This document shows, in pieces, positions 1 through 10,545 of a stretch of DNA of 42,276 bases. Origin of the DNA: Pezizomycotina sp. ARF18. Taxonomy: Eukaryota > Ascomycota. Made by a program: the position numbers and the translations under genes. The stretch spans positions 1-42,276 of the forward strand of contig AZLU01000034.1 in the NCBI GenBank assembly GCA_002224055.1. The letters run 5' to 3'. The first letter of the stretch is position 1. Each line of letters opens with the position of its first letter. The notes below the pieces were generated by a model. The model was not told the origin of the DNA. It did not search any database and worked only from the letters and a program-made list of their open reading frames with translations.

Positions 1-760
1 GTGGAGGATGATGTAGGCATCTCACCCTGGGAAGTCTCGACGAAGGTCATTCCCACGCTATCGAAGATACGCACTGCCCTCATGTACAATACCAAAAAGT
101 CAATTTTTCCTGTAGAGTATAGAGTAAAGTAGCTTCGGTAGCTAAATAGATAAAAAATAGACATTTTAGAATGATATGAGTATTTTGAATGATTTTAGGG
201 AACTCCGCGGTGAAAAAAACGTGATGGTACAGAAACTTGACACTGCGAAAAGGAATGGATCAGGTTTGCAGAAACTACTTATAAGGCTGTTATGTTATGC
301 GTGTATAGCATCAATTGGTACAATGCGTTAAAGCCTGGCTTTCAACCTCTCTAAGCTTCTTAAAATTTTGATAGAAAGGTTATCCTCACAAGTTGTGTTG
401 ATTCTCGATATGCAATCGTAGTGATAGGGGTATCGGGCAGTTTGTGGCACGTGTGACAAATTTCAACCAGAGATTGCAATATCTGGTCAGGTACAAGATG
501 CCACGCTGTGTATCGGACAGGAAATAAGCACTACAAAGATCATGACGGATATCCACGACATGAGGGAACCCCTGAGGTCTATCTAATAACCGCCCGACCC
601 GCAATCAATTCCATTATTCATTCTCAGTGGTCGCATAGCGTTGCAATTAGTACTACGCCCATCCGATATATTCCTCCGCGTGGGGAGGGGTTCGAGTCAT
701 CAACATAGATGCGATGGCAACGTCTACGAGGTGGACAGTTCAATCGTATGGGCTTTCAAT
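1..760. other. Intergenic, no gene recognised
   Basis: No ORF here has a recognisable domain, and the short ORFs on both strands look random in composition. Nothing resembling a tRNA cloverleaf was found, although a TTCGAGTC string lies near 690. The right end runs into the TATA box of the Cys-rich gene. Confidence 0.5.
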
Positions 761-762
761 AC

Positions 763-769
763 TATAAAT
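763..769 (+). promoter_or_regulatory. TATA box of the Cys/Lys-rich gene
   Basis: TATAAAT is followed at about 775-825 by a strongly CT-rich tract, an arrangement common at fungal promoters. The ATG at 938 lies about 170 bp downstream. Confidence 0.45.
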
Positions 770-937
770 TGACGCTCTCTCGCCTTGCTCTCCTTTCTTC
801 CATCTTTCTCTCCTTTTCCCACAGTATACCTAAAGACAACTCTGACCTCAAAACCAACAACACCCAACGTTCACCAATTGTCTATCGAACACGTAAACAC
901 GAAAACGATTAGAAATTTTCTTGAAGACATCTCAGCA

Positions 938-1337
938 ATGTGTAATCAAGAACGTGCGCGAAAAGTGTGGAAACTAAAGTTTCACGATCGGATGCGATTG
1001 CAGCTCGGTGAAGGGGAAGAACGCTGTGAGCTCGACAAACTGCAGCAATGTAGCAGCGGGAAAGACAAGGCTTGTAAGGACAAGCTGTGCAAGACAAGCT
1101 CATGTAAGGAAAGTCTGCAAGGTAAAGGTTGCAAAGGCGGTTGCAAGGCCGTTAGTAAGGCTTGCAAGGACAAGTGCACAAGTGCGGCAAGAAGTGCGAA
1201 GGGAAATGCACTAAAGCCGTCCAGAAGTGCACGAAAGGAAAGTGCGCAGGCAGCAAATGCGGCAGTCATGCGGCGGAACCGCTCCTGCACATGTCCGCCT
1301 GCCTTTGCACTGTAGCGGATGCTGCGGAGGGTCTTGA
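938..1337 (+). pseudogene. Cys/Lys-rich metallothionein-like protein, split over three frames
   Basis: From ATG 938 the first frame becomes Cys/Lys-rich, with KACKDKLCKTSSCKE, KGCKGGCKA and KACKDKC up to about 1180. The Cys pattern then moves to a second frame (KCGKKCEGKC, KCTKGKCAGSKCG, about 1185-1263) and to a third frame (SCGGTAPA, then CSGCCGGS and a stop at 1335-1337). Cys spaced C-x3-C or C-x2-C in three successive frames is unlikely by chance and points to one ancestral Cys-rich ORF with at least two single-base frame breaks. A metal-binding, metallothionein-like role is inferred from composition only; no family signature was matched. The N-terminal 40 codons are not Cys-rich and may contain an unrecognised intron. 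A TATA box and CT tract sit upstream. Confidence 0.45.
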
Positions 1338-2265
1338 CCCGGAAACACCAATATCATCCAGATCAATATGGGTCAAAGCGTGATGATGGGTGTCCCGAAC
1401 GCGGAATGCCGCCTCCGGGGTATGGAGGAAGACCGCCTCGGATTGGGCGCGGCCTAGCAGACCTCCCGGTCGCCGGGCGTAAAACGCCTATTAAGGGCAT
1501 CGTCCTCGAGGTGAACACGGAGGGATTAAAATAATCTTTGTAATAGAAATTGTAGTAATAGTATAGGGCTGTAGTAGGAATATAAATGAATTATACTGGT
1601 ACATTGCAAAAAAAAAACAACAACTTCACTCGAGACTGAGTCGTCTGGTGCTATCACGCATCCGATTCAAGTTAAGAAACACAGAGCTAGTTTTAAAAAT
1701 AATACAACTGGACTTCTGCACCAGATTGAAGCGTTTCATTCTTTGTGCATGCTTCACATTGCTCAGCCTCCCCTTCGTGTTTCGCAGGCTATATATACGA
1801 AAGAACTTGTTCTTTGTCTGACGAGAAGGTATAAATATCCGCTCTGAACGAATCATACGCCTTGACGGATACCGAGAGAAGTCCCGACGAAGGCCGTGGT
1901 AAGGCTAGCGTATCGATCCTATAGTTCGTTTTCAATGAGCTTCTACATCATTAAGCCATGTCCCAACCAAAAACATGTCCGCATCACAATAAAAAAATAA
2001 AAAATAAAAAATAAAAAATAGGCAACTAAACTCTTTCCCATCCAACTCTCCAACTACACTACTACTAACAACATCTCTAATTAACAACTCTCACAAACAA
2101 CTCGTTAATGCATACATCAAACCCGTCATCACCACCATCAACGAGGTATTATACTTCAAGTCTCGAATCCTGACAATTTCCTCACTCGCAACCTACGTCG
2201 ACCGGTTCATAAACATACACAACTGACTGTACAACACATTAAAAAAAATCAAAAAGAACATGCCG
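1338..2265. other. Intergenic up to the retrotransposon target site
   Basis: No convincing ORF was found. The stretch contains A-rich tracts and a (TAAAAAA)n microsatellite, and ends at the left target-site duplication of the Copia element. Confidence 0.5.
1990..2020 (+). repeat. (TAAAAAA)n microsatellite
   Basis: About four consecutive near-perfect TAAAAA/TAAAAAA units, read directly from the sequence. Confidence 0.85.
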
Positions 2266-2270
2266 TATCC
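2266..2270 (+). repeat. Left target-site duplication TATCC
   Basis: TATCC immediately precedes the left LTR and recurs at 7130-7134 immediately after the right LTR. Five-bp duplications are typical of Ty1/Copia integrases. Confidence 0.9.
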
Positions 2271-2580
2271 TGCTGGCGCAGATGTATGGTATGATATCTA
2301 ATAATGTAGGATGGGATCGAACTTGTGGATTTGACTACTGAACTAACTAGACTAACTGAGGGAATACACGATGCATATATAATGAACTGATAATACTATA
2401 ATCTTGATATAATATATATAGTCTACCTCGACGGCTCGTAGAGCCTTGTCGTCGTAATCTCCTTAATATCTATAGCTAAGATCTTAATATCTCTAGCTAA
2501 AGTTCCTTATTCCTTAGCTATATAAGTATTATCGATACCTATAGATTATTATACCTCTTTAATATACCTAATAGCTAGTA
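2271..2580 (-). repeat. Left LTR (3' LTR of the element)
   Basis: It matches 6817-7129. It begins TGCTGGCGCAG and ends CTAGTA, where the canonical CA end has become TA. The outer part (about 2271-2405) keeps normal CA/TG content, while the inner part (about 2420-2580) is RIP-mutated. Confidence 0.92.
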
Positions 2581-2589
2581 CCTCCCTTA
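2581..2589 (-). other. Polypurine tract
   Basis: On the minus strand the bases next to the LTR read TAAGGGAGG, a purine run in the position expected for the plus-strand primer of the element. Confidence 0.7.
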
Positions 2590-3554
2590 TTAATAATACT
2601 AATAATCTTCTTCCTATCTTCTCATACCTATAGCCTTTATAGTACTATTATAAGATATCTTTATAAGCGGTTTAATAAGCACATCCGCGATATTATCCTC
2701 CGATCTTATATATCGAGGCTCGATAGTTCCTTCTCAAACTAGTTCTCTTACAAGTAATATTATATATCGATATACTTAGTTCTACTATAGTATTTAGGAT
2801 CCTTTATAATACTAATAGTACTTTAATTATCTATATATATCTCGATGCTATTAGGAGCCTTAAACTTAAAGGCTCGCTATATATCTTTAGTATCTAAAGT
2901 ACCTAGAGAGCTTCCCGTAAAGCCTCCCCTACGCTATATATTCTACTTAGTACTGCTAGTAGCTATAGTATATTACTTCTTTAAATAGTATAAGATAGCT
3001 ATTCCGTTAAACGTTATTATATAGCCGGTAGTAGATCTGCGAGTAAGCTTACATCCGGCCTTAGTCGGCGTCTACGTAGATATATAGATCTAGTATCTTA
3101 TCCTCTATCTTATAGGTAGTACTAAGCGTATAATTAAGGATCCTCCTAATATTATAGTACTCTTCTTACTACCTTCTTATAAGTTTAGTTTACCTCGCTA
3201 ACGTATTACTCTAGCGTCGAGATAGCGAAGGTATCGGTTAGCCTAGTAAATAGAGTATAGATTAAACTTCCTACTATCTATCGATACTATACTACCGGTA
3301 TAGTATCCTAATCTTCCGTCGAGGGATACCTCCCTTTCTATAGGAGTACTAATCCCGGGGGTATCCTCGAGCCTAAATCTCTTAAGGAGCGATTATATAT
3401 ATACGACTAATATAGTACTCAGGCGATATCGATCTCTAGACCTAGTCCGTTCTACTTATATACCTAAGAAATAGGCTACCGGCCCTATATTCTTTATCTT
3501 AAAGTATAAACTAAGATCTCGCTTAAGCATCTCGACTTTATATTTATTAGATCT

Positions 3555-3578
3555 AGCTATTAATAGATTATCGACGTA
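3555..3578 (-). pseudogene. Reverse-transcriptase catalytic box remnant
   Basis: The minus strand reads YVDNLLIA. The family motif has two aspartates after Val, and the second is Asn here, as a G-to-A (RIP-type) change would produce. The upstream RT motif (IDIITAFLY, 3791-3818) is preceded by a TAG where Trp would be expected, also explicable by G-to-A. Confidence 0.8.
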
Positions 3579-5928
3579 GATAATTATTATTAGCTAACGA
3601 TCCTTACTAATAAATAAGCTATTATTAAGCCGATAAACTTTAAACTTAGTAATTTAAGAACTAAGATAAGTTCTTCGTACTATTCTCGAGGTAACTATTT
3701 AAGGCTATATAGAGTCTTTATTAACTAAACTAATCTATTAATTCCGCTCCCTTCTAGAGGCTTAACGATAATCTCTACTTTAGTTTAGGTATAGGAAGGC
3801 CGTTATTATATCTATCTACTTGTATTTGAGATTAAGCTAGGCTACTAATACGAAGAATAGCCTTACTGTTAATATCTTAACTACCGATACGTATATCTCG
3901 TCGTAATCGATTTTTTACTTCTATATAAAGCTTTAAGCGACTAGTCTCGACTTAAGTATTATAATCTAACCGGTAGTATCGCGCTTATATTTAAATACCT
4001 ATTTACTATTAATAATATTATCTTCCGGGAGAAGATTTCGAGAATCTATAGATTTCTATACGTCTTATTCTTTAATTGAAAATAGTTCTCGATCTATCGA
4101 TATACGCTATCCTTATAGTTTATAGAGCTTATAGCCTCTTCGTAGTAAATAGCTCTAGTTTATCGATATATACTATTAATCCTTTATAGGCCTTCTCCCT
4201 AAGGCGTATAGCCGTTAGATCTTTACTAACGTATCTTAGTCTATAGAGTATCTTCGTAGTCCGACTACTAGATCTTATCTTCGGCGATTCCGGGAATGCG
4301 CCTATTATCTTTAGTTAACGTCGTAGATCTATCTTATATATCTATATGACTTCCTCTGCGAGAGCGAGCATCCTCGGATCTTAGCTATAGACTAGCGTCA
4401 TCGAGATCTTCGCTCTTATCCTCGGGCTGTTCCAGCGTAATCGTCTCGTAAATATCTGATTAACGATCGGAAGTTAAGTTTTAATCGTAATCTAGCGCCG
4501 TTGCCGTTTAACGTACTCAAGAGGATCTTTATCATCCTCTACGAAGTTACGTACTTTAAAGGTCGATTTAATCGGGAATCTAATATCTCTACGGATTAAT
4601 ACTTTACGGATAGTAGGATCCTAGACTCGGTAGATATTATAAGCCTCTAGGCCTATAAAATATATCTTCTTAGTAGTATTATCCAGCTTCTTCCAAATTT
4701 ACTATCGATGTGTACGTAACATAGTTTACTAAATATCCTAAAGTTCGAGATATCGGAGTTTACTTTCCTATCTTCCCTACGGTATCGTCTATTTACTATC
4801 TTTTAGTACCTCGAGCAGCCTTAATAGCGTATAGTTACGGATTAGATTATAATAATTTACCGCCTCTACCTATAGTTACGGCGGCAATTCGACGCGGCTA
4901 ATATTACCTTTAATCTATCGATAAAAATCTAATTAAGCTTCTTAGGTACGCTATTCTATTAAGATACGTATATAGCTAAGATATAGACTACAATCCCTAC
5001 TTCGTTATAGCGTCTATCGATAAGGTATATTCTTTACCTCCGTCGTATTATAGCTTAATAAGCTTAAGGTTTGACTGACGTTTAGCTATCTTAGAGTACT
5101 ATTAAAGTAAGAGTATCGTCTCTACCTTTTATCTTTTATAAAGTAGATCTAGAACTTCCGACTATTCCCTTTAAAAAAGGTAATAAACCCTATATAATCT
5201 CCTAGGCTCTTTATATGCGCCTATTAGTAGAAATCTAAGAAGATTATTCTATTAGCTTATACTTACCTAATTAAGGTTTCTCGCGGTTTAGTATTACCTT
5301 CGATTTAGTAAGTCCGTAGGCCTCGTAGTTAATATAGCCCTAAGGATCCTTACCGTCTTTAGTAATACCGATAATACTTCTATACTTAATTATTCGCTTA
5401 ATATAATCCTTACCGATATATCTGAGCCGTTTATATACTTCTTATATAGTAGCGAGAGCTAAACTCTTTCTTATAGATATTACGATCTTACCTAAGATCT
5501 CCTATAATCCTAATTTTACGGTAGCTTTAATTCTTAGCCCTAGTCTAGTTATCGTATATCTACCTTATCGATCGTTATATATATCTTACCTTATCTACGC
5601 GAGAGATTAAGAATAGGCTATACTTTATCTTTAGAGCATATAGCGTATTCTTAAGTTTAATAAGACTACCGCCGTGCTCCCTATTAAGCCTATAAATATT
5701 AAGCTAGTACCGATAGCCTATAGTACTTCTTTATTACCGATCGTAATATTTATAGCTTTAAGAGGGGTTTATAGGTAGAGAATACTTCTCTTACTATTAT
5801 ATAAGAAGATACGCCTAAGTCGAGAACTACTGGATCGTTCTCTAAGAGCCGTATCTCGTATTAAGGTTTATACTATAAGGCCTAATACCGTTATTACCGC
5901 TATCCTTCTTATCCTTTATACGTTTCCT

Positions 5929-5970
5929 ATAGTCGGCCCTCTTATATCTAACCTTATTATAGTAATAGTA
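5929..5970 (-). pseudogene. Gag CCHC zinc-knuckle remnant
   Basis: The minus strand keeps the spacing and flanking basic residues of a CCHC knuckle (NK, KRAD, RKR), but the three Cys positions and the His position all read Tyr. TGC/TGT to TAC/TAT and CAC/CAT to TAT are the transitions RIP causes. Zinc binding would be lost. Confidence 0.7.
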
Positions 5971-6800
5971 TTTACCCTCGAACTTACGAGCCTTCTTATT
6001 ATTTCTTTAGGTTTTGCCTCGGCTATTCTTTTGAATAGCGCCTTATTATCCTTAGAGCTAACGTCTCCGGTATATTATATTTACGCTTTACCTCTTCGAC
6101 GAGTAGCGCCTTCTTGAGTATATCGAGGGTCGGTTCCTTTACTATTAAATCTATTATCTACTAAAGTTCGTAATAAACGTCTCCTAGTCGCTACTAAGGT
6201 TACTATAGACGAGATTAATAGCCTCTACTATAGCTATATTATCCTTTAAGCCTATACCTAGCTCCGTCTTCTCCGCCGTCTCCGCCTTAGTCTTCTCTAT
6301 TAAGATCGAGCCTAATATCTTATTATACGTTCTAATGAGATCTCGATGCTTCTATATAAATCCTTAAATATCGACTTTATTCTTAAGTCGAATTTGCCTT
6401 AGTTATTTCCTAATATAAGGCTTACTAATAGCGGTAATAGCGATATACGCTAAACTTAAGGTATCCTATGCTTATTCGCGCTACTGTTAGTAGATCGTAG
6501 ATAAGTACGTTAAGTCTCTACCTCGTAGTAAGCTTTAATAATAGTATACGCCTTTAAGTTATTATCTTAATCTTTAGTACTTGCTCTACGTCGGTTGCCG
6601 TAGCCTTAAGCGGTTTACTAGTAATATCCTAGACTTTATTATACTTAAGGAACGTAGTTATATATATACTCTAATCGAGGTAGTTCGTAAGATTAGCCTT
6701 TAGCTTTACCTCGTTAAACTTTAGTAAGAGAGACATCATAAGATATATCGTTTAGGGGAGATTAAGAAGTAAGTTAGTACGTTTATTAAGATATATTACT

Positions 6801-6816
6801 AACCGGGCTTATAACC
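6801..6816 (-). other. Primer-binding site, initiator Met-tRNA half type
   Basis: The minus strand next to the right LTR reads GGTTATAAGCCCGGTT. Apart from one G-to-A (RIP-type) change, its first 12 bases are complementary to the anticodon arm of initiator tRNA-Met (GGGCTCATAACC). Priming by a half iMet-tRNA is known for Drosophila copia and relatives. Confidence 0.75.
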
Positions 6817-7129
6817 TACTGGCGCAGATGTATGGTATAATATCTAATAATATAGGATGGGATTAAACTTATAGATTTGACTACTGAACTAACTAGACTA
6901 ACTAAGGGAATATACGATACTATATATAATGAACTGATAATACTATAATCTTGAATATAATGTATGCAGTCTGTCTCGACGCTCGCAGAGCCTTGTCGTC
7001 GTAATCTCCTTAACATCTACAGCTGAGATCTTGATATCTCCAGCTGAAGTTCCTTGTTCCTCAGCTATACAAGCATCATCTCGATGCCTATAGATTGTCA
7101 TGCCTCTTTGGCATGCCCAATAGCTAGCA
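6817..7129 (-). repeat. Right LTR (5' LTR of the element)
   Basis: It matches 2271-2580. It begins TACTGG (TG changed to TA) and ends CTAGCA. The RIP pattern mirrors the left LTR: the inner part (about 6817-6955) is mutated and the outer part (about 6956-7129) is not. Confidence 0.92.
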
Positions 7130-7134
7130 TATCC
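7130..7134 (+). repeat. Right target-site duplication TATCC
   Basis: An exact copy of 2266-2270, immediately after the LTR end. Confidence 0.9.
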
Positions 7135-8940
7135 CACAAAAATGGACAACATGGCCCGTTTTCCCCACATTAGGTGAATACAAAATCCTCCTGGAGGCGG
7201 AAAAAGACGAGGAAAATTAAGGCGTACTGAGAGCTTGGAGTTGGACGTAATGTGCAGATTATATGAGTACGGGGTGGCTATGGCGGGGGCGGGACAAGCA
7301 GGGTGGGGTGTTAGGGGAGGTGAGGAGTTTGAGGAGGTTTTCAGCAAGGGAAGGATATAGAGAGCGGCGGCGCGGATGGTGTTTGATCCGGAAGCGACGG
7401 CAAGAGCGAAGAGTGGGGGAGAATGTTAGGGATGAAGAGGCGGGGAAGGAGCAGGTTGACGGGGAAAGCGAGGAAGCTGAGTTAGAGAGGAATTTGGATG
7501 ACGCCGGCGGATCGGATGAGAATGGGGGACGCTGAAGTAAAGGAAGGCGATATTATGCTGGTAGATAACGTGGGGTGACCCTGCGTCGGACTTTGCGACC
7601 AATTCGAACGAAAGATTCCCCCAGCCGAGAACGACATAGCACGATCATCACGCGTCCGAGGACAGATGACGCCGCTGCCACACGGAGCACCAAAGGACAA
7701 AAAAACGGAAGCGAGCTGGCGCTGAACCAGCTTCGCATCTTGAATCCTCACAACTACTATCACGACCAGGAGAGCCATGACTTCTCCAAAGACCAGGCGC
7801 GCAGCGCGTCTCATAGGAGAGAGATGGGTAGAACCGCTCCGCAGAGGGAGGTTGAAGGTCTGGCTAACCAAAGGAGAGCCGAAAACAAATACGAATGAGA
7901 ACACGGCTTAAGGGAGCCGCACAGCATGATGATCTCGAGGAGGAAGAGATTGGAACAGTCGCGAAGAGGCTACGAAGCCAGGATGCTAAGCGTCCGCCGC
8001 GGACGCTCCAGCGGCTAACGGTCTCGCCACGACTTCAAATGTGTCATTCATCATCGTTCTCATGGAGAGCATCAACTCACCGTCACGGTCAAGCAGCATT
8101 GTAAGACCAGCAAGCCTGAACTCATCTAGTAGTTGTCAAATATATATTTCATAGATCCAATATTTTTACGATTGCTCTTGAGGATGAGATGTTTCATAGT
8201 TGAGCACGCCTCTCTGCGCCGAAAACTCCCAGGGATAAGACATGAAATTAACACTGTTATCCCCAATAAAAAAAACCCCCAGAACGCTGTACAGGAAAAA
8301 AGGTGCCGTTGGCGTATACCTGTGCCTTCGGTCCCACAGGCTAGGGCAGGTGCGAAACCTACAAGCTATGCCGACTCGGAGTCCTCTCCTAGTGTGACCA
8401 ACCCAGGGTGCAAGTTGCGGTGGGTCAACCGTACGGTGCGACCGTGAGACCATGCCTAGGAATGCCCGGCCCATTTCTGCCTCCGCGAGAAGAAACGGAA
8501 GGACTCTTGACAAAAACCACCTCGAGGTTATCAAAGAAATCCCTGAACCACAGTCATGATCGCTACAATTGCCGCCGTTACTCCTATCCCGCCTCGTACC
8601 TCCCCGTACACAGCGGATGATCACACCGCTACCGTCGCGAGCAGCATCGCGGAGCATAGGAAGAGAACTACAGCCGTCTTCGATATTTCCGTCCTTACCA
8701 TAATAGTCTTTATAGTCCTCGATGAAAAGGTAGATGAACGTGACAGTGGTGCAGTAGTGCTCGTGTAAGGCGAGATATCCGATTGATAAGCGTAGTATAG
8801 GTGCCGTAGCTCGGAAGCCGAAGGGAAGTGATCGGGCTCCCGGAGTAGGTGCGTGAAGTATGTGTCCAGGCGGCTGTTGATGATAACAATCGGGGTGGTA
8901 ACGGACGGGTATCCGGTCTCTGGGTCGGTATTTCTGAAAG
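7135..8940. other. Intergenic or unrecognised coding remnant
   Basis: Several ORFs of 60-160 codons overlap on both strands, but none has a recognisable motif. The plus frame ending at 7535 is acidic (EEAELERNLDDAGGSDENGG) and could be the 3' end of a gene interrupted to the left. An ORF at 8556-8768 has one hydrophobic stretch (FDISVLTIIVFIVL). Neither is strong enough to call. Confidence 0.35.
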
Positions 8941-9237
8941 TTATCTGGTCATCAATCGTTTTTTTTCGTCAGTCATTGATTGTGTTTTTGAGAAACTAGA
9001 AGCTGCGGTGCGTACCACTTTGACCCTGCCGGTATGGATAAGCCGTTTCGTTGTCCACCTCCGGAAACTTATAAGGCTATAACGTGGATTGTACAAGTTG
9101 TTTATCTTGTAGGCAATTATACGTCCGGAGTCGAACGAGTTTAGCGTGAGGGCATGCAGCGTGAAGATGTGTTTTCTGCGTTCAATCACAAGGTTGAGGC
9201 GTACTGGTCCCGTATAGTCCCAGCGTCCGAAGTCCAT
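8941..9237 (-). CDS. Small orphan protein, family copy 1
   Basis: ATG is at 9237. The first 51 residues, beginning MDFGRWDYTGPVRLNLVIER and ending in LYNP, are shared with the ORF at 10511-10690; 43 of 51 residues agree by eye. The TATA box at 9374-9381 lies at nearly the same distance as in copy 2. After LYNP the frame continues as a basic tail to a stop at 8941, and the two copies no longer align there, so an intron or a duplication breakpoint may lie at that point. No known domain was recognised and no function is proposed. It is divergent to the plus-strand MPKERK gene, sharing the motif-rich spacer. Retention of reading frame and of most residues between copies argues that it was a real gene. 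Confidence 0.5.
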   Translation of the reverse strand: MDFGRWDYTGPVRLNLVIERRKHIFTLHALTLNSFDSGRIIAYKINNLYNPRYSLISFRRWTTKRLIHTGRVKVVRTAASSFSKTQSMTDEKKRLMTR

Positions 9238-9373
9238 GGTCTCTGTTCTAGATCTAGGTTATTTCGAGCAACAAAGAAAAGTTGCGGTCGCATATGTTTG
9301 AGATAGTATATAGCAACGTTTCGTTCGCGAAGGGTTTGATAGTGCTGAGAAGAGAATCAGCAACGACGGAGTT

Positions 9374-9381
9374 TATTTATA
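9374..9381 (-). promoter_or_regulatory. TATA box of orphan gene copy 1
   Basis: The minus strand reads TATAAATA, about 140 bp upstream of the ATG at 9237. The same octamer occurs at the matching place in copy 2. Confidence 0.5.
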
Positions 9382-9562
9382 ATCGCCCCAGAAAATAATA
9401 TCGCTGTTGATAATATTGATATTGAAACCGCAGGGGCGTTGAGTACCCACTCTGTCTGTAGATTTCGTATGGCTCCCATCTGCCGCAACTATTCTCTGCA
9501 AGCCTTGTAATCACTATACCTATGTGCGTAGGTGCGTAGATTTTGATTTTAAAGTGACTGCA

Positions 9563-10113
9563 TGTTTTCTTTTCGCTGTGCTGTCGCCCACGTTTACGGA
9601 AACTGAGCTGGAATTCCCTGTTGTACCCGCCAATTTAGTAGGCTTCGGTAACGTATATAAAAAATGTTTTGCTTTTTCGCCATACGATCCGTGCAAGTCT
9701 ACGGAATCGCGACAGACTCGGTTAACCGCCTGGTCTCGGCAGTAAGCAACAAATTAATTTTCTCTTTTTGCTCAATCTTTCGCTGTTGCGCTTTTTCCCT
9801 TTCTTCCCTTTCTATAGGAATAGGAGTTGCGGGGTGAAGTCTTTGTCTCCTTGTTGGCTCGTGTATGTCTTTTTTTTTTTTTTTGCTTTTTCGCCCAGGT
9901 TATTTTGCCTGTTGTGTATTTTGGTGCATTGTTGCTACTAGTAGGTGCATTGTTGCTACTAGTATTGGTGAAAATTTAAGTAGAACGCAAACAGGCTCAA
10001 AGTCACCCCTCCCGCAGCGCCCGTATCGGTAGGCTGTGTATGTGAATGATCACTTTGCTTTTTCGCCCTTCAGCTTCGCCCTTGTTAAGGCAGATAATGT
10101 TTCTTTTTCGCCC
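9563..10113 (+). repeat. Motif cluster A: TTTTCTTTTTCGC...TCGC copies
   Basis: Same-orientation copies of a GCTTTTTCGCC / TTTCTTTTTCGC core begin near 9563, 9665, 9764 (degenerate), 9881, 10054 and 10099. Several are followed 6-10 bp later by a second TCGC(C). The cluster fills the spacer between the minus orphan gene and the plus MPKERK gene (ATG 10377), and its last part aligns with the end of cluster B. It could be a set of regulatory sites or a decayed minisatellite. Confidence 0.6.
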
Positions 10114-10376
10114 GGGTTCTTCGCTCATTTTTCTATTGATGGTTATAGAACGTTGGACGCTGGAAGACCATCACAGAGAGTATATCACTAAAGACTTGGG
10201 CCGGTCTCTTTGCGAATGAAAAATGTTATGAAAGAGCCAGGGAGAAACTTTCCTGCAACCCTCTCGTCATCTGTCTACCAGAAGCAGTCCCTCTCGTTTT
10301 AGTTCCACCACCCAACCAATCAAATTCCAAAAAAATCCTTTCGGCCCCGTTCTGTTTAAACGTCTTCGAGCAGAGA

Positions 10377-10545
10377 ATGCCAAAGGAACGCAAATCCAAA
10401 ACCCTTAACTACGCGAAATGCTCACAGTGCCGGAGAGATAGGCACCGGCTAACTTTTTCCCCCTCTTGTGTGAATGAAGCCTTATTATCCCTTAACTCCC
10501 GTGTTAATATCTACGTACTCGCTATAGTGCACACTTGCGGGTTGT
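10377..10545 (+). pseudogene. Truncated copy of the zinc-cluster/ankyrin gene
   Basis: ATG 10377 opens MPKERKSKTLNYAKCSQCRR, identical over its first 23 residues to the gene at 11749. The nucleotide changes in the shared exon are mostly synonymous third-position ones. The donor used in the intact copy (GTACGT) is replaced by GCTAAC. The acceptor side is still present (CTATAG followed by TGCACAC), but homology ends a few bases into exon 2 and is replaced by the left edge of the next module copy (orphan gene 2). The result is half a zinc cluster, so a functional product is unlikely. It looks like the left member of a tandem duplication whose breakpoint fell in exon 2. Confidence 0.65.

Larger units (their letters stand above)
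2271..7129 (-). mobile_element. Full-length Ty1/Copia LTR retrotransposon, RIP-inactivated
   Basis: The element has two LTRs of about 310 bp, a perfect 5-bp target duplication, a polypurine tract beside the left LTR and a primer-binding site beside the right LTR, so it is transcribed on the minus strand. Reading right to left, the interior gives a Gag zinc knuckle (about 5929-5970), integrase-like sequence (about 5000-5260), the RT stretch reading IDIITAFLY (about 3791-3818) and the RT catalytic box (3555-3578). This gag-int-RT order is that of Copia. The interior is almost devoid of CA and TG dinucleotides and enriched in TA, the RIP signature, and stop codons interrupt every frame. All domains are inactivated: the knuckle cysteines read as Tyr and the RT box reads YVDN. 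It is unlikely to be autonomous. Confidence 0.93.

Noticed and set aside
1-60. Possible repeat of GAAGTCTCGACGAAGG with 1878-1895
   Set aside because: Only about 16 matching bases with no extension on either side; consistent with chance.
680-705. tRNA-like T-arm string GGTTCGAGTC
   Set aside because: The T-stem does not pair, and no acceptor or D-arm partner could be found upstream.
2410-6955. TA-rich tract as a possible centromere or mitochondrial insertion
   Set aside because: LTRs, target duplication, PBS, PPT and retrotransposon motifs show it is a RIP-mutated Copia element.
7482-7904. 140-codon minus ORF and overlapping plus ORFs (7263-7535, 7575-7898)
   Set aside because: Both strands are open in this GC-richer block, a usual shadow effect. 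No family could be named on either strand.
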